64,000 nucleotides of DNA from Chaetoderma sp. LZ-2023a (Eukaryota > Mollusca > Caudofoveata > Chaetodermatida > Chaetodermatidae). Both the position numbers and the translations under genes were made by a program. The notes below the pieces were generated by a model. The model had not been told where the DNA came from. It worked only from the letters and a program-made list of their open reading frames with translations, and did no database searches. The stretch lies in assembly GCA_034401795.1 (NCBI GenBank), contig CM067367.1, forward strand, positions 34,820,880 to 34,884,879, written 5' to 3'. Below, in pieces: positions 11,262 through 22,089 of this stretch. Each line of letters begins with the position of its first letter. The first letter of the stretch is position 1.

Positions 11262-12035
11262 CAGAAACCAACATTCAAGATGGCAGCCCATGGCTGGTGG
11301 CCATCTTGGAGTTCGGATCATCGTCAATTTGGATAGGTTTCTTCTCCACACCTAGTCCAACCACCCTATGAAGTTTCAAAGGGATCCGATAAACGATAAC
11401 AGAGTTATCATTTGGAAACCAATTTTCAAGATGACCACCGGTAGCTTATGGCCATCTTGGAATTCGTATGATTGTCAATCTTGATAGGTTTCTTCCCCAG
11501 CGGTAGTTGAACCACCCTATGAAATTTCATAGCGATCCGATAAACGATAACGGAGTTATCATCCCGAAACCAATTTTCAAGATGGCTACCCGTGGCTGGC
11601 GGCCATCTTGGATTTCTGATCATCATCGATTTTGATAGGTTTCTTCCGCAGACCTAGTCCAACCACTCTATGAAGTTTCAAAGCGATCCGATAAACGGTA
11701 AAGGAGTTATCATCCTGAAACCAATTTTCAAGATGGCTACCGGTGGCTGGCGGCCATCTTGGATTTCGGATCATTGTCACTTTCGATAGGCTTCTTCCCC
11801 AGTCCTAGTCCCACCACTCTATGAAGTTTCAATGCGATCCGACAAACGATAACAGAGTTATTATCCGGAAACCAATTTTCAAGATGGCCGCCAGTGGAGT
11901 GGCTGGCGGCCATCTTGGATTTCGGATCGTCGTCGATTTCGATAGCTTTCTTCCCAAGACCTAGTCCAACCACCCTATGAAGTTTCAATTCGATCCGACA
12001 AACGGTAATGGAGTTATCATCCGGAAACCACTCTG
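11262..12035. repeat. Second array of the 151-bp monomer, five copies
   Basis: The same monomer as at 6.7-7.8 kb, with anchors near 11268, 11420, 11570, 11721 and 11872 (spacing 150-152 bp). The last full unit has a perfect 15-bp stem, 11880-11894 against 11903-11917, with an 8-nt loop. The array ends abruptly near 12035 in a short 'cacccacccgcccgccc' tract. Confidence 0.9.
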
Positions 12036-13263
12036 CCGCCAGCACACCCACCCGCCCGCCCAGTAGGCGCCATTACATAACTCGCCAAATTTAAATTGGC
12101 GGAGTATAAAAAGTAATAAGAAAATCACACATTTTTTTACATGCTAAAGTTGATTTAGCACTCACTTAGCATTTTAATGTGCATTTTGAGGCTAAATGCG
12201 GTAAACGTTACCGCTAATTACTGTAGTCTGACTACACCGAAAATAGAGCCTCTCCGAAATTGGATTAAACGATGCCAGTGTTGTACTCTCTTATTTCTGT
12301 TGGAGTAGTATATTCGGTTACTCGCGAAAACAGGCCTATATACACATGCATATAACACGACATTGAATATAGCCGATTCCAAAGCTTCTGATAATTACCG
12401 ATTACCTGATGTGCAGACTCGTTACTCGCCATGCTTCACATGAACAATGCCTGTAAAAAGCTATTTCCGCGAACTTTCGAAGTGTAGCCAGTTGAAAAAT
12501 GAATTACAAAAACGAAAACACTATAATTTTTAGGTGTCGTTACTTAAACTGGATTTAATCCTTAAAGAAATTTCTTAAAACAAGCCACAAAAATAAAAAA
12601 TAACGACTTCAAAGCTGCTCGTTGTTAATAAATTAGCACGTGATCAAAATGGCGCGAACAAATACGTTTTAATAAATTTTCATCGATAAATTCAGCGTAG
12701 TAATGTATTTTCCCATGGTCTAGTTCATGAACAACCAATCAGATACGTCTTTGCGCGATTGCTGTTGTGTTTGAATAGCACGCAGTTTGTATGTTATTTT
12801 GTTATTCTAGCGTGTTTGTTCGGTGACAAAATGCTTGGAGTAATAAATTACAAATAATAGAAACGGGAATAGGGAATATATTATAGTGTAATTACTACCG
12901 GCGGACGCCAAGAGAATGAGTTTAGATGTTTTAAATAAAGCAATTTTACCGTGAGACTTTCAAGACATACGTTTGACATACAATTCTGCCTGTCATTATT
13001 TTGTAATTGACGTCTTGATGTTTGTTTTTTACAACGACCCTTTCACCTCGACTTGGCTAATAGTTAGTGATGCCTGTATTTTTGGCACTATTACCACCTA
13101 TTTACCCTTGGTCAAGTCAGATTTTATGGATCTATTTCTCAAATATTGCTCAAACATTATGGACGGTATTCACGGTATTTGGATTTGGAAATGTCAACGG
13201 TCCCGGTATCGGTTCATGGTATACCGCAGTCCCCACGGTACTACTGTCAGACCGCCCAGCTCT
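12036..13263. other. No gene seen
   Basis: AT-rich non-coding sequence. An imperfect palindrome 'cgccaaatttaaattggcg' at about 12083-12101 is followed by 'gagtataaa', which looks promoter-like but has no gene after it. The frame at 12973-13416 runs into the (TA) microsatellite and shows no domain. Confidence 0.5.
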
Positions 13264-13294
13264 AATATATATACATATATATATATATATATAC

Positions 13295-13346
<52 letters not shown>
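13264..13346. repeat. (TA)n microsatellite with TACA interruptions
   Basis: About 80 bp of TA dinucleotides interrupted by a few 'tacata' variants. Confidence 0.97.
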
Positions 13347-13348
<2 letters not shown>

Positions 13349-14036
13349 CTAGGGGGATATGTGGTAGTGGAATGGATGGATGTGGTAGTTTAATGGATGG
13401 AAAAAAATCCAAATGACTGTGCTTATAGGCAAAGCCTATTTTCATATTAAATAATTTACACTTAAATTTTAATAGGCCCAATGTTTAAATTAGTTACTAA
13501 ACTAGCAACTATTAACAACACTCCATCATCACGTGATAATAAGTCATACCAGTAGTTGACAATTTAGTCAGGTGAGTGCTTTGAGTTCCACATGGACTTC
13601 GAACTTGGCTATTTGCTAGCAGACGCACAGTGTACAAAACTGATCTTTTCCACATAATCTTTGGATCAATTGATTGGTTAGTAGTGTTTTAAGTTATTCT
13701 AATGTCCAATCTTAAATGTGACATCCAATTAACAAAAAGTCGCATACTAATTTTATTTGTAAATAACGAGCAAATGACACGATTGACATTTCTTATTTGA
13801 CGCATGGAAATTTCGTCAGGTACGCCACTAGGATACGGTAGAATGATGACCTGAAAATGTCAACATTATGAGCAACCCTATAACGCGGAACGACGTATCC
13901 GCGGAAAGGTAAGATTCAAAATTCAAGATTCAATTATATTTATTTGCTTGTTGGATACCAATTTACATACTTTCAATACAGGTTGTTCCCCGAAGGTATT
14001 GCCTATAGTGGTGGTTGGTACCTAACATTAAACAAA
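13347..14036. other. No gene seen
   Basis: AT-rich non-coding DNA up to the first LINE remnant. Nothing recognised. Confidence 0.45.
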
Positions 14037-14860
14037 CACATCACTGAGATCTGCAGCAAATCATACCGAACCTTATGACTATTGCGGAGAAATGTATCAT
14101 TCTGTTCCCAGGAAATCAGAGTTCAAAAATGCATTTGACTGATTAGACCAGTTCTGAAACATGCATGTACAGTTTGGGACCCTCATCAGATAACTCTTCA
14201 GGACAAACTAAAAAATGTGCAAAAACGTGCAGCTAGATTTATCACCTCAAACTATTACTACGAACCAGGCAGTGTGACAAATATAATGGAAACCCTAAAG
14301 CTTCCACCATTGTCAGGCAGAGGGAAACAAAACCGCCTTATTTTGTTCTACAAAGGTATACATAAGGTATACATTTATACATAAATGACCTACCAGACAG
14401 TCTGACCTGCCACTGCAAAAATATTTGCAGATGCCACAAAGATATATGGCAACCCAGCTACCAGTAACGTGGGGATATGATTCAAACTTACAAATACATT
14501 CATGGCCTTTATCGTGTTCAGTGCCCATTCTTGGAGGTAGACAAACAAAGCATCACTCGGGGACATAATTTTAAACTCACTAAGAGCCGAAGTAACAAAC
14601 TAATTAGGCAGAACTTTTTTGCAAACCGAATTACGAATAGTTGGAATAGCTTACCAAATGAAGTAGTTAGTGCCGTAAGCCTAAATATCTTCAAAAATAA
14701 ACTAGATTCATTTTGGACAGATTTTTTGTATACGCATGAGCCAGTACACAATCATTATCTCTCCTTTACCTCGAAACAAATTAACTAAGTAATAAGCATA
14801 ATGTTGTCGCCATCTATCTACAGGCATTTTGCCTATAAGGGTAGTATATGATAAGTTAAG
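14037..14860 (+). pseudogene. Mosaic of LINE ORF2 3' fragments (CR1/Jockey-like)
   Basis: Three pieces are joined. At 14037-14350 the plus strand reads a post-RT thumb region with LKNVQKRAARFITSNYY and LPPLSGRGKQNRLILFY, with stops early on. At 14375-14465 a scrap holds INDLPDSLT and, in another frame, FADATKIYGN, a degenerate FADD catalytic box. From 14477 an open frame to 14788 reads the ORF2 C-terminus (MIQTYKYIHGLY, ITRGHNFKL, FFANRITNSWNSLPNEV, FKNKLDSFW). The 3' UTR ends at about 14860 in 'gataagttaagttaag'. The last piece matches 54.96-55.17 plus 56.15-56.35 kb almost word for word, so these are sister copies of one family. Confidence 0.85.
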
Positions 14861-14895
14861 TTAAGTAAGATTCAGGACAACATAGACAAAGTCTG

Positions 14896-14897
<2 letters not shown>

Positions 14898-14929
<32 letters not shown>

Positions 14930-14930
14930 C
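14898..14930. repeat. (ATC)n microsatellite
   Basis: Eleven CAT/ATC triplets about 40 bp after a LINE 3' end, possibly the tail of another retroposed copy. Confidence 0.95.
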
Positions 14931-16365
14931 TTTACGAGGCATAAGCCATTAGTTTGTTATTGCCTCAGTGTTTTTTGTTGTGGTATGGCTTGCTCAGTCC
15001 AATTCAAAAGTTCTTTCTTGGATATCTAGTTTGTTCTTGAATGATTTGTCTGTTGTTGATTAATTAAGTCTCCGCGAAACCGATAGATTTGAGCGTTTAA
15101 CTCTTACCACTCCGATGTCAATATATTCTATCTATTGCTGTGTAAATAACAAAGAGGCTGGTGTACATTTCTCAGCAATTTGTTAGGAATAACCTTCAAA
15201 CTATATACTATATTTTGAGATTTTACGCATGCACGTGCACAGATAATGGACATTTAAGATTTTGCTCTGTGGATTTTCGTGTTTTTATGGGGTTTTTTAC
15301 TAATTCAACAAGTATTATTTGCTGTTCGATATTGTAAATTGTGAGTAAGGATTCTATATAAACTGCAGGGCAATAAATGCCTGTATCTCCCGAATAGATC
15401 ACCTGGTGAGAGACATTAACATATGGTAACCAGGGATGCCCTGAGGAAAAATGGTGTTTACCGCGACTGCCTACTAGTATTCCGAACCATGAATACTACA
15501 TGACCTAAGTGTCCAGTAAATAATGTATGCCTACGCCACATTAAATTCAAAATACTTATGCTGACTTGGTGGTAACAAACTACTAGTCAATACACCTTTC
15601 CCATATTGACGTCATTACGCCAGGATTCCCCTAAATCAATGCTCAGTGCAAAACTACTGGCTGGTACCGGCGCCAACAAGCCGCTGACCCGCGTTGAGTT
15701 ACTTTTGCACTAAAATACACCGCAACCATTCCTATGATAAACTAAAATAATTATATTATTTAAATCATATATCATTGGAAAGTGATTTCAACTGCCGAAA
15801 CATTTATGCATTATCTTTTATATTTTTTTTACGTTTTCCCTGAGTTATTTGCGTATATAAAATAAACCATTCGACTTAGATTCATTAAATCAAGTGGACA
15901 ATAGGGGATATATTAAAATTGCAATCAACTGTATTAAATTTTATAAAATTATAAAAACTAATGCAGAAATGTATAGAAAATTGGCGTAGCTTTCCAATGA
16001 TGTATGGCTTCAAAAATATTATGAACATAAATTTTCATATGCACTGCCTAAAGTGCACTGTATCTGATTCCCATAGTAAAGTAATGCTGTTTGCCTGTCA
16101 GCTATCACGGTTACCAGCCGGAAGTGGTATGCGTGTTGCATTCCGGGAAGGTATTTTCCCAAAATACGCTAATGTGGGAAAGGTCTATTAATGTCATAAA
16201 CTCTTACCATGTAACGACGAATGCTATGACTATCACAGACACACAGAGTAAACCATTCAAACACAAACCTAGCAAACTATACGAATTTAGCATAGAGTTA
16301 TTATTCAAACACACTGTTACCGAATTGCCAGTGTTTATTGTGCTGTTTAACCTATATACCAATAA
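14931..16365. other. No gene seen
   Basis: AT-rich sequence. Short frames at 15961-16191 and 16091-16369 overlap each other and have no recognisable domain. It may contain the 5' region of the element encoding the next reading frame. Confidence 0.45.
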
Positions 16366-17088
16366 ATGATTGAAAAAAAGCTTAGCAAATTCCTCGCAAA
16401 GCATAAGTTACGGGTAAGTGATCCACCAGAATGGACGCCAATTGTTGTCATGAGTAGTAAAGGCAATAACCTAAAGCCGCACTGTCAAAATGTCCACCCC
16501 GATGCGAACCTGGTCTGGATGGTAAAAACGGGAGCCAGCTCAGATGATCGTGCAGAATACATAATTAGTAATATCCCATACTGGATTAAGAAATTTGGTC
16601 AAATCAGAATATATGTATGGTTTGGTACATGCGAGGTCACGACCAAAATTGGCCGGCTAATCAGGGTTCAAAATAACATTGACAACGCTCTTGGTAATTT
16701 AATCGACAATCTGCATCGTATTAACACTGCTATCGTTAAATATAGCATAATCCATGTAACTTTCTTGCAAATCCCGTATTATTCAATTGCCGAGTGGAAC
16801 AAGTACATCGGGCATACAGGTCCGCAAAACTTTGCACACGAGGACAAGGTGCTAAAGAGCTATATTGACTGAGTCAACAATGCAATATTGAGATTTACCG
16901 AGGAGGTAAACGGTCTGACACCTTCATTTAACACGCATGTTACAAGGGGCAGAAGCCACAGACCAAAAAAGACCCATTACTCTGTAAAGTTTGGTCTGTA
17001 CAAAGATGGCATTCATCCGGACCCACTGTTAGCAAAGGTCTGGTTAAGATTACTAGTGGACCAGGTCATCACAGACTGCTATGTGTAG
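16366..17088 (+). pseudogene. SGNH-hydrolase-like protein of a mobile element, one in-frame stop
   Basis: A 240-codon plus-strand frame is broken only by TGA at 16870-16872; the frame before and after is the same. Near residue 25 VVMSSKGN sits where SGNH enzymes carry the nucleophile-serine block. The middle has IRIYVWFGTCEVTTKIGR and FLQIPYYSIAEWNKYIGH. The end has LYKDGIHPDPLLAKVW, whose Asp-Gly-Ile-His fits the catalytic DxxH of SGNH hydrolases. I infer an esterase-like or derived non-catalytic domain of the type linked to LINE ORF1 products; the substrate is unknown. The Ser-block is atypical (no GDS). It lies between non-coding DNA and a minisatellite, upstream of a PHD-type LINE ORF1, so it could belong to the same or a neighbouring element. 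Confidence 0.6.
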
Positions 17089-17700
17089 GAAACAAGGTCT
17101 AGGTGGGAATAAGCCCAACCTAAACTCCTACCAACCATATCAATCTTATTATTGTATACCACCGTACATGATAGAAATTGTTCAACAGTGATAATGCTAC
17201 AAACTATTATTCATTATGATTGTGAACTCATGCACTACCAGTAAGAAACATACGGTCTAGGTGGGGACAAACCAAACTGGAATGCCTACCAATCTTATTA
17301 TACCACCATACAAGATAGAAATTGCTAAACTGTGATATCGTACAGACTTCTAATTTACTGTGACGTTGAACTCCTGTGCTACCAGTAAGACACAGATGGT
17401 CTAGGTGGGGATAAAACCAAACCGAAATTCCTACCAACTAAGCATCTTCTTATACAACTGTGATAACCGTACTAGATAGAAACTTCCGACACAGTTATAT
17501 CCCACAGATCACTAACTTCTGTAAACAGTGTGCTATATGTACATGTGGCATTTCATCAACTGTAGATACTAGGCAGTGGGACGCCCCTACTAGTGTGATT
17601 GTCCATCCACCACTTGTCTGCCTTGAGTGTGAACACTGGCATGCTAATAATCTGTCAATTTGTTATTGCTTGCAGGCTGTATGACTAGGTGAGAATACCT
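17089..17700. repeat. Minisatellite of about 150-bp units
   Basis: 'ggtctaggtggg' followed by 'ctaccaa' and 'gatagaaa' recurs near 17095, 17251 and 17397, with a diverged fourth start near 17687. A similar 'gataaggtgggtctgt' unit recurs at 20737 and 20935 downstream of the next LINE, suggesting UTR-associated repeats of related elements. Confidence 0.75.
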
Positions 17701-17926
17701 TACCAGTCTAAGCAAATGGCATGTCCACAACAATCAAAAGAGCCTGTGGCATGGTGTGCCATTACAGAAATATAACAAATCACACAGTACGTACTCCAGA
17801 AATCCATGTAAGTACGATAATACTCTAATAATTAAGGACAAATCTAGCAGATATTGACATAGCCAACATGATTACTTGTGTTGTTCAAAGCAATAAAAAC
17901 CACTAAATCAATACTAAAAAGTAATC

Positions 17927-18784
17927 ATGCGTGATACACTACGCGTATCAAATCGGTGTATTGATTGTAACTGCACTAGCAAACCAGCCACGAGTTGCAG
18001 TGACGAAAAAATCTGTTGTATCCCATGCAAAGAAAAGTGCTATCCGTTGAAGGCACTAAGACCTAGAAAATACTCAAAGCCACACCCCCCCCAAAGGAAA
18101 CCAAATGCCACTGGCAGTCACAAGTTAGCAAGCTGACCAGAAGTATGTCATTTATGCCCTGACTGTGATGATCAGGTCAAGGACCAAGATAAAGGGGTGG
18201 AATCTGATATCTGCAAATATTGGTTCCATAAGGAATGCCAAAACATATCTGACTCCCTGTACGTACGGGGTACTAAACAGCACAGAAAAAGATCAAATAA
18301 ATTGGTTTTGTAAATTCTGCAAACGTGGTGCCAAGAGATTAATACAACAGTTACTCGTCATGAATAAGAGACAGGACAGAATGGAAGAGGGTCTGGGTGC
18401 ATTAAGTGTGAGTCACATATCGCTACAAGCAGAAGTGGACAGCATCACAATGCGAGTCGGAAACCTCGAGACAGACAGCGCTAACAAACCAGTAGAAAAC
18501 TTATCATCACCTGACAGCCTACTCCAAGAAATGGATGACAGAAATAGTAGAGAAGACAACCTCGTGTTCTGTAACATACCTGAAAAGCAAGAAACTACAG
18601 CGGCTGCCAGGAAAAGTGGTGATGGTGCCGGTACAATTTACACCCCAATAACAGACGTACGTGGGATTGGCGTTTATAAGCCCGATAACACCAAGTCAAG
18701 ACCTATCAGAGTACAGATAACATGCAAGAAAGAGCGTGTCGCAATATTAAAAATGGCAAGCTGCTCCGGCAGGTGTGTGTGTGT

Positions 18785-18833
<49 letters not shown>

Positions 18834-19016
18834 GGGGGGGGGGGGTATGCGAAAGAGCAAATATTCATCACACCCGACATGACACCACTGCAGAGACATG
18901 AGCGGCAAAATCTCCACCAAGAAAGGGACGAAAAGAACAAACTACTACAGGAGGAGGGAGTGATAGATTACCTCTGGACAAAGACAAGGAGGAGAGGAGG
19001 GGACAAGAGAGACTAA
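17927..19016 (+). pseudogene. LINE ORF1: PHD finger, coiled coil and RRM-like region (broken)
   Basis: The opening frame (17927-18136) is Cys-rich (CIDCNC, CCIPCKEKC). After its stop the same frame continues with CHLCPDCDDQV, SDICKYWFHKEC, a PHD-type Cys4-His-Cys pattern. Another frame, 18165-19016, then carries WFCKFCKRG, a coiled-coil-like stretch (QDRMEEGLGALSVSHISLQA), then DRNSREDNLVFCNIPE and PIRVQITCKKERVAILKMA, typical of the RNA-binding part of ORF1, and FITPDMTPLQRHERQNL. A (GT)n plus G15 expansion at 18772-18845 sits inside the RRM-like part without closing the frame. It is a nucleic-acid-binding ORF1 protein of a CR1-like LINE, inactivated by frame changes. ORF2 follows within about 30 bp. 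Confidence 0.75.
18772..18845. repeat. (GT)n followed by G15
   Basis: About 29 GT units with one TAT interruption, then fifteen G residues, located inside the ORF1 reading frame, where they translate as Val-Cys repeats and polyglycine. Confidence 0.97.
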
Positions 19017-19045
19017 CAACTTTAGGGCATAAACCTGTAAATATT

Positions 19046-20262
19046 GTGCATAAAATTAGCACACCCGATATTTATGGCCTAAAGTGTATGTATTCCAATC
19101 TTGACACATTCCACAACAAGCGGGAGGAGCTACTTATTTACATTGAGGGAAACTCCCCTGATATTATAGGATTTACTGTGTTGAAGCACAAAAATGCATC
19201 TCACCAATTAACACATACAGAATGTGAGCTTCCAGCGTATGACAGCTGGCTTACTATAAACTCTCAAGGTCGTGGCACCGCTATTCATATGAAATGCTAC
19301 TTAAAAGCTTCTGAGAGATCATTTCCCTCAGCCAATGACTACCAAGGCTCTTCTTGGTGTAGCATTAAACTAAGCAGCAGTAATAAACTACTAATCGGAT
19401 GTATTTACCGGTCCCCTAATAGCAACTAAGACAATACCAACCTACTAGAAAACCTTATAATGGAAGCCTCAGCATCACCCAACTCGCATATTATTATCAT
19501 GGGGGATTTTAACTACCCCAGCAATAACTGGAGAGACAATATCCCCATGTGCAGTGAAAGTCACGCCTCTACAAAGTTTCTAGAACTAATATGGGGCTCC
19601 TATCTCTCTCAACACATTACATTCCTGACACACTTTCGCGGTGATAATACCCCTAACACCCTAGATCTTCTGTTGTCAAATGAGGAAAATATGATTGAAG
19701 ACATAATGACACACCCACCATTCGAGGCATCCCACTACATTACTATTAGCTTTACTATCCGTTGTAGTTACCCTGATGACCCTAAACCCAGAAGTGTATT
19801 TAAATGGGATAACAGTGACTATGTAGGATTCAATTCATACATATCGCAGCTGGATTGGCAGGATGAGCTTGACAAAATCATTAATGAAAGCTGGGACCTT
19901 CTAACTAACAAAATTTCTGCAGGTGAAGTAAAGTTCATCCCCAAGCGTTTTCAGTGCATAAACAGACCAGCAAAACCAGATTGGATGAATGCCAAAGCCC
20001 TATCAAAAGTCAAAGAGAAGAATCATGCATGGAGAGTATTTCATAAGAGCCGCGACAGAAATGACTATACATGCTACTGTAATTTAAGGAGCCAGGCTCG
20101 CTGTGCTACATGGCAGGAAATGAAGGAGTTCAAAAAAAGAATAGCGAAAGAAGCCAAACTCAAAGCTAAAGCTTTCCATAAATATATAAAAAGCAAGCTG
20201 AAGACAAGAGCTGGTATCTCTGATTTAGACCATGATGGAGGATCCATTTCGATGACAAGGTA
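19046..20262 (+). pseudogene. LINE ORF2, apurinic endonuclease half
   Basis: Two frames in the same phase, 19046-19429 and 19460-20263, are separated by a TAA at 19427-19429. The AP-endonuclease domain shows CMYSNLDTFHNKREELLIYI, NSPDIIGFT, IGCIYRSPNS and IIIMGDFNYPSNNWR (the catalytic GDFN block), then NTLDLLLSNEENMI and ASHYITISF. The linker to RT follows (KPDWMNAKALSKVKEKNHAW and a Lys-rich helix). The enzyme nicks target DNA for target-primed reverse transcription. The frame breaks at about 20247-20262, where the polymerase should begin. Confidence 0.88.
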
Positions 20263-20664
20263 ACCTTCCACCAACATGTTGAGATGCCGGTTAACAAGGT
20301 AAACCAGGTAGTTGGGCTAATCAGGTGATCATTCCGTTATCTAGATGGAGAAATGTTCCAACTCCTGTTTAAATCTCGGGTGAGGCTGCTACTAGAACAT
20401 GCTAATACAATATGGAGCCCGCGCTTCAAGACCGACATATCCAAGATAGAAAAAGTCCAGAGGAGGGCAATCAAACTACTACCGGGACTGTTCGATATGG
20501 CATTTGAAGAAAGACTCAAACAGCTAAAGCTTCCGACTCTTGCCTACCAAAGAATTCGAGGTGACATGATCGAGACCTACAAATTCCTCAACAATAAATA
20601 CACGATAGAGCTACATGGATTGGTTCTGGAAACGTTTGATCCTACCAACCACGAAACGTATTAA
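20247..20664 (+). pseudogene. LINE ORF2 C-terminal part joined after an RT deletion
   Basis: Directly after the linker of the endonuclease half, another frame reads DDKVTFHQHVEMPVNKVNQV, a stop (TGA at about 20326), then YLDGEMFQLLFKSRVRLLLE, IWSPRFKTDI, IEKVQRRAIKLLPGL, LKLPTLAYQRIRGDMIETYK. This is the thumb/C-terminal region normally about 300 codons further on. All RT catalytic boxes are absent, so the element carries an internal deletion. A 3' UTR with two 198-bp-spaced repeats runs on to about 21000. Confidence 0.85.
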
Positions 20665-22089
20665 TGATACATATTGTATATATCTTCACACATATTAATC
20701 CAGGACAGGTGGGCGTACTATCCATATGAGGCTACATGTGCACTGATAAGGTGGGTCTGTCCTATCATTCAATCAAGCTTGTAAGGAGGGGCAGGCTTTC
20801 CACCCACACGATGTAAATATATGTATATATTGTACATTTGAAAGATTATGCTTATGGTAAGTGGCTGAGCCACGTGGGAATGCCCTACCAGCCCTTCAAG
20901 CCAGATCATGAAGAACCAGAGGTTCCTGCACTTCGATAAGGTGGGTCTGTAATGTGGAAAATCAACTCAAAATGAGACAGGGAACCAGGGTAAGTTACAT
21001 ATACTGCGTGACTGGGAAAGTGTGCATACATTTAAACACACACACAATGTTAGCTAGTGTATGTTACAACCTTACTGACACAGATTGATGAGGAGTGCAG
21101 ACTCGCAGCACTAGAAACCACTTCCTCAGGTTCAGAGCCAGGTACAGAGGATGTCAAGCCCCAAGTAATGAAAGAAGATAGAGGAAACCTGTTGGGAGAT
21201 AGTGGCTGGGCGCTAGAGGAAATGGAAAGACAAAAGTAAAACCTCATACGTTTCAGTGTTAAAGGAAGGGGAAATGGAAATAACAAATGATGTTTATTGG
21301 TTATTTCGTACAATAATAAATAAACTACCATCAGTAAAAAATGGAAATGAATCGGAATTTTTTTAGAAAAGCATTTACTAAATCTAGGAATGCTTAACTT
21401 GGAGCCAACTAGTGACTTCGGTGGTGCTTCACAATCCGCCGTGTGTCAACTGCATGTGCAGGTATACATCACAGACTTACCTGAATATAATGAAAGCACA
21501 TCTGAATATAGATTTGTGAGTGGTATGAATAGTATTCTCTATAGGCGGCTGGTGTAGAGCGATTAACTCACTACAGCTAATTCATTTTTTATCCTTTTGA
21601 AAACGTTATATTTGAAAGTCACTTTTCCTGGTGGAAGCAACAAGTTTCGGTCAAAATGATTTCAAAACACACTGCTAGTTTTCAAGCTCGGAATACGATG
21701 CTTACTGAATATTTTGAAAATCGTCTTTCAGTCAAATTGTTTTAAAACTAGACAGTGTTTTACCTTTAGGACATGGTGGCTAATCAGCTTAATGCGATTA
21801 TAACTGAGTTTATATGACCAGCTGCAGTGGGCATTAATTATTCGCTCGGCATACGCCAGAGTGCATAAGTCCCGCTGCAGCACTAATTGGTTCCCACCAG
21901 CGTGACATAAATGGTATTTAGCTGCTTTATTCTAATTATTCAGATTTATTTCTGAGTTTTACTGTGGGTTATATGTTGACTATTATATAAAGCTGTCATT
22001 CAAGGGCAATATGTTAGTTCCCTGATCATTTTCTATAAAGAAAGCGAGGTGAGGGATCCTCAAACTCGGAAAGATATGGCATTGCTTCA
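20665..22089. other. LINE 3' UTR and unassigned DNA, possible terminal exon
   Basis: 20665-21000 is LINE 3' UTR with 'aaggtgggtctgt' repeats. At 21084-21239 a plus-strand frame preceded by 'cttactgacacag' (acceptor-like) encodes an acidic tail ending in TAA, and AATAAA follows at 21315-21320. This could be a terminal exon, but it has no recognisable domain and could be chance. The remainder shows nothing. Confidence 0.3.

Noticed and set aside
12083-12110. Palindrome followed by TATAAA, considered as a promoter
   Set aside because: No gene or transcript-like sequence follows, and TATAAA is common by chance in AT-rich DNA.
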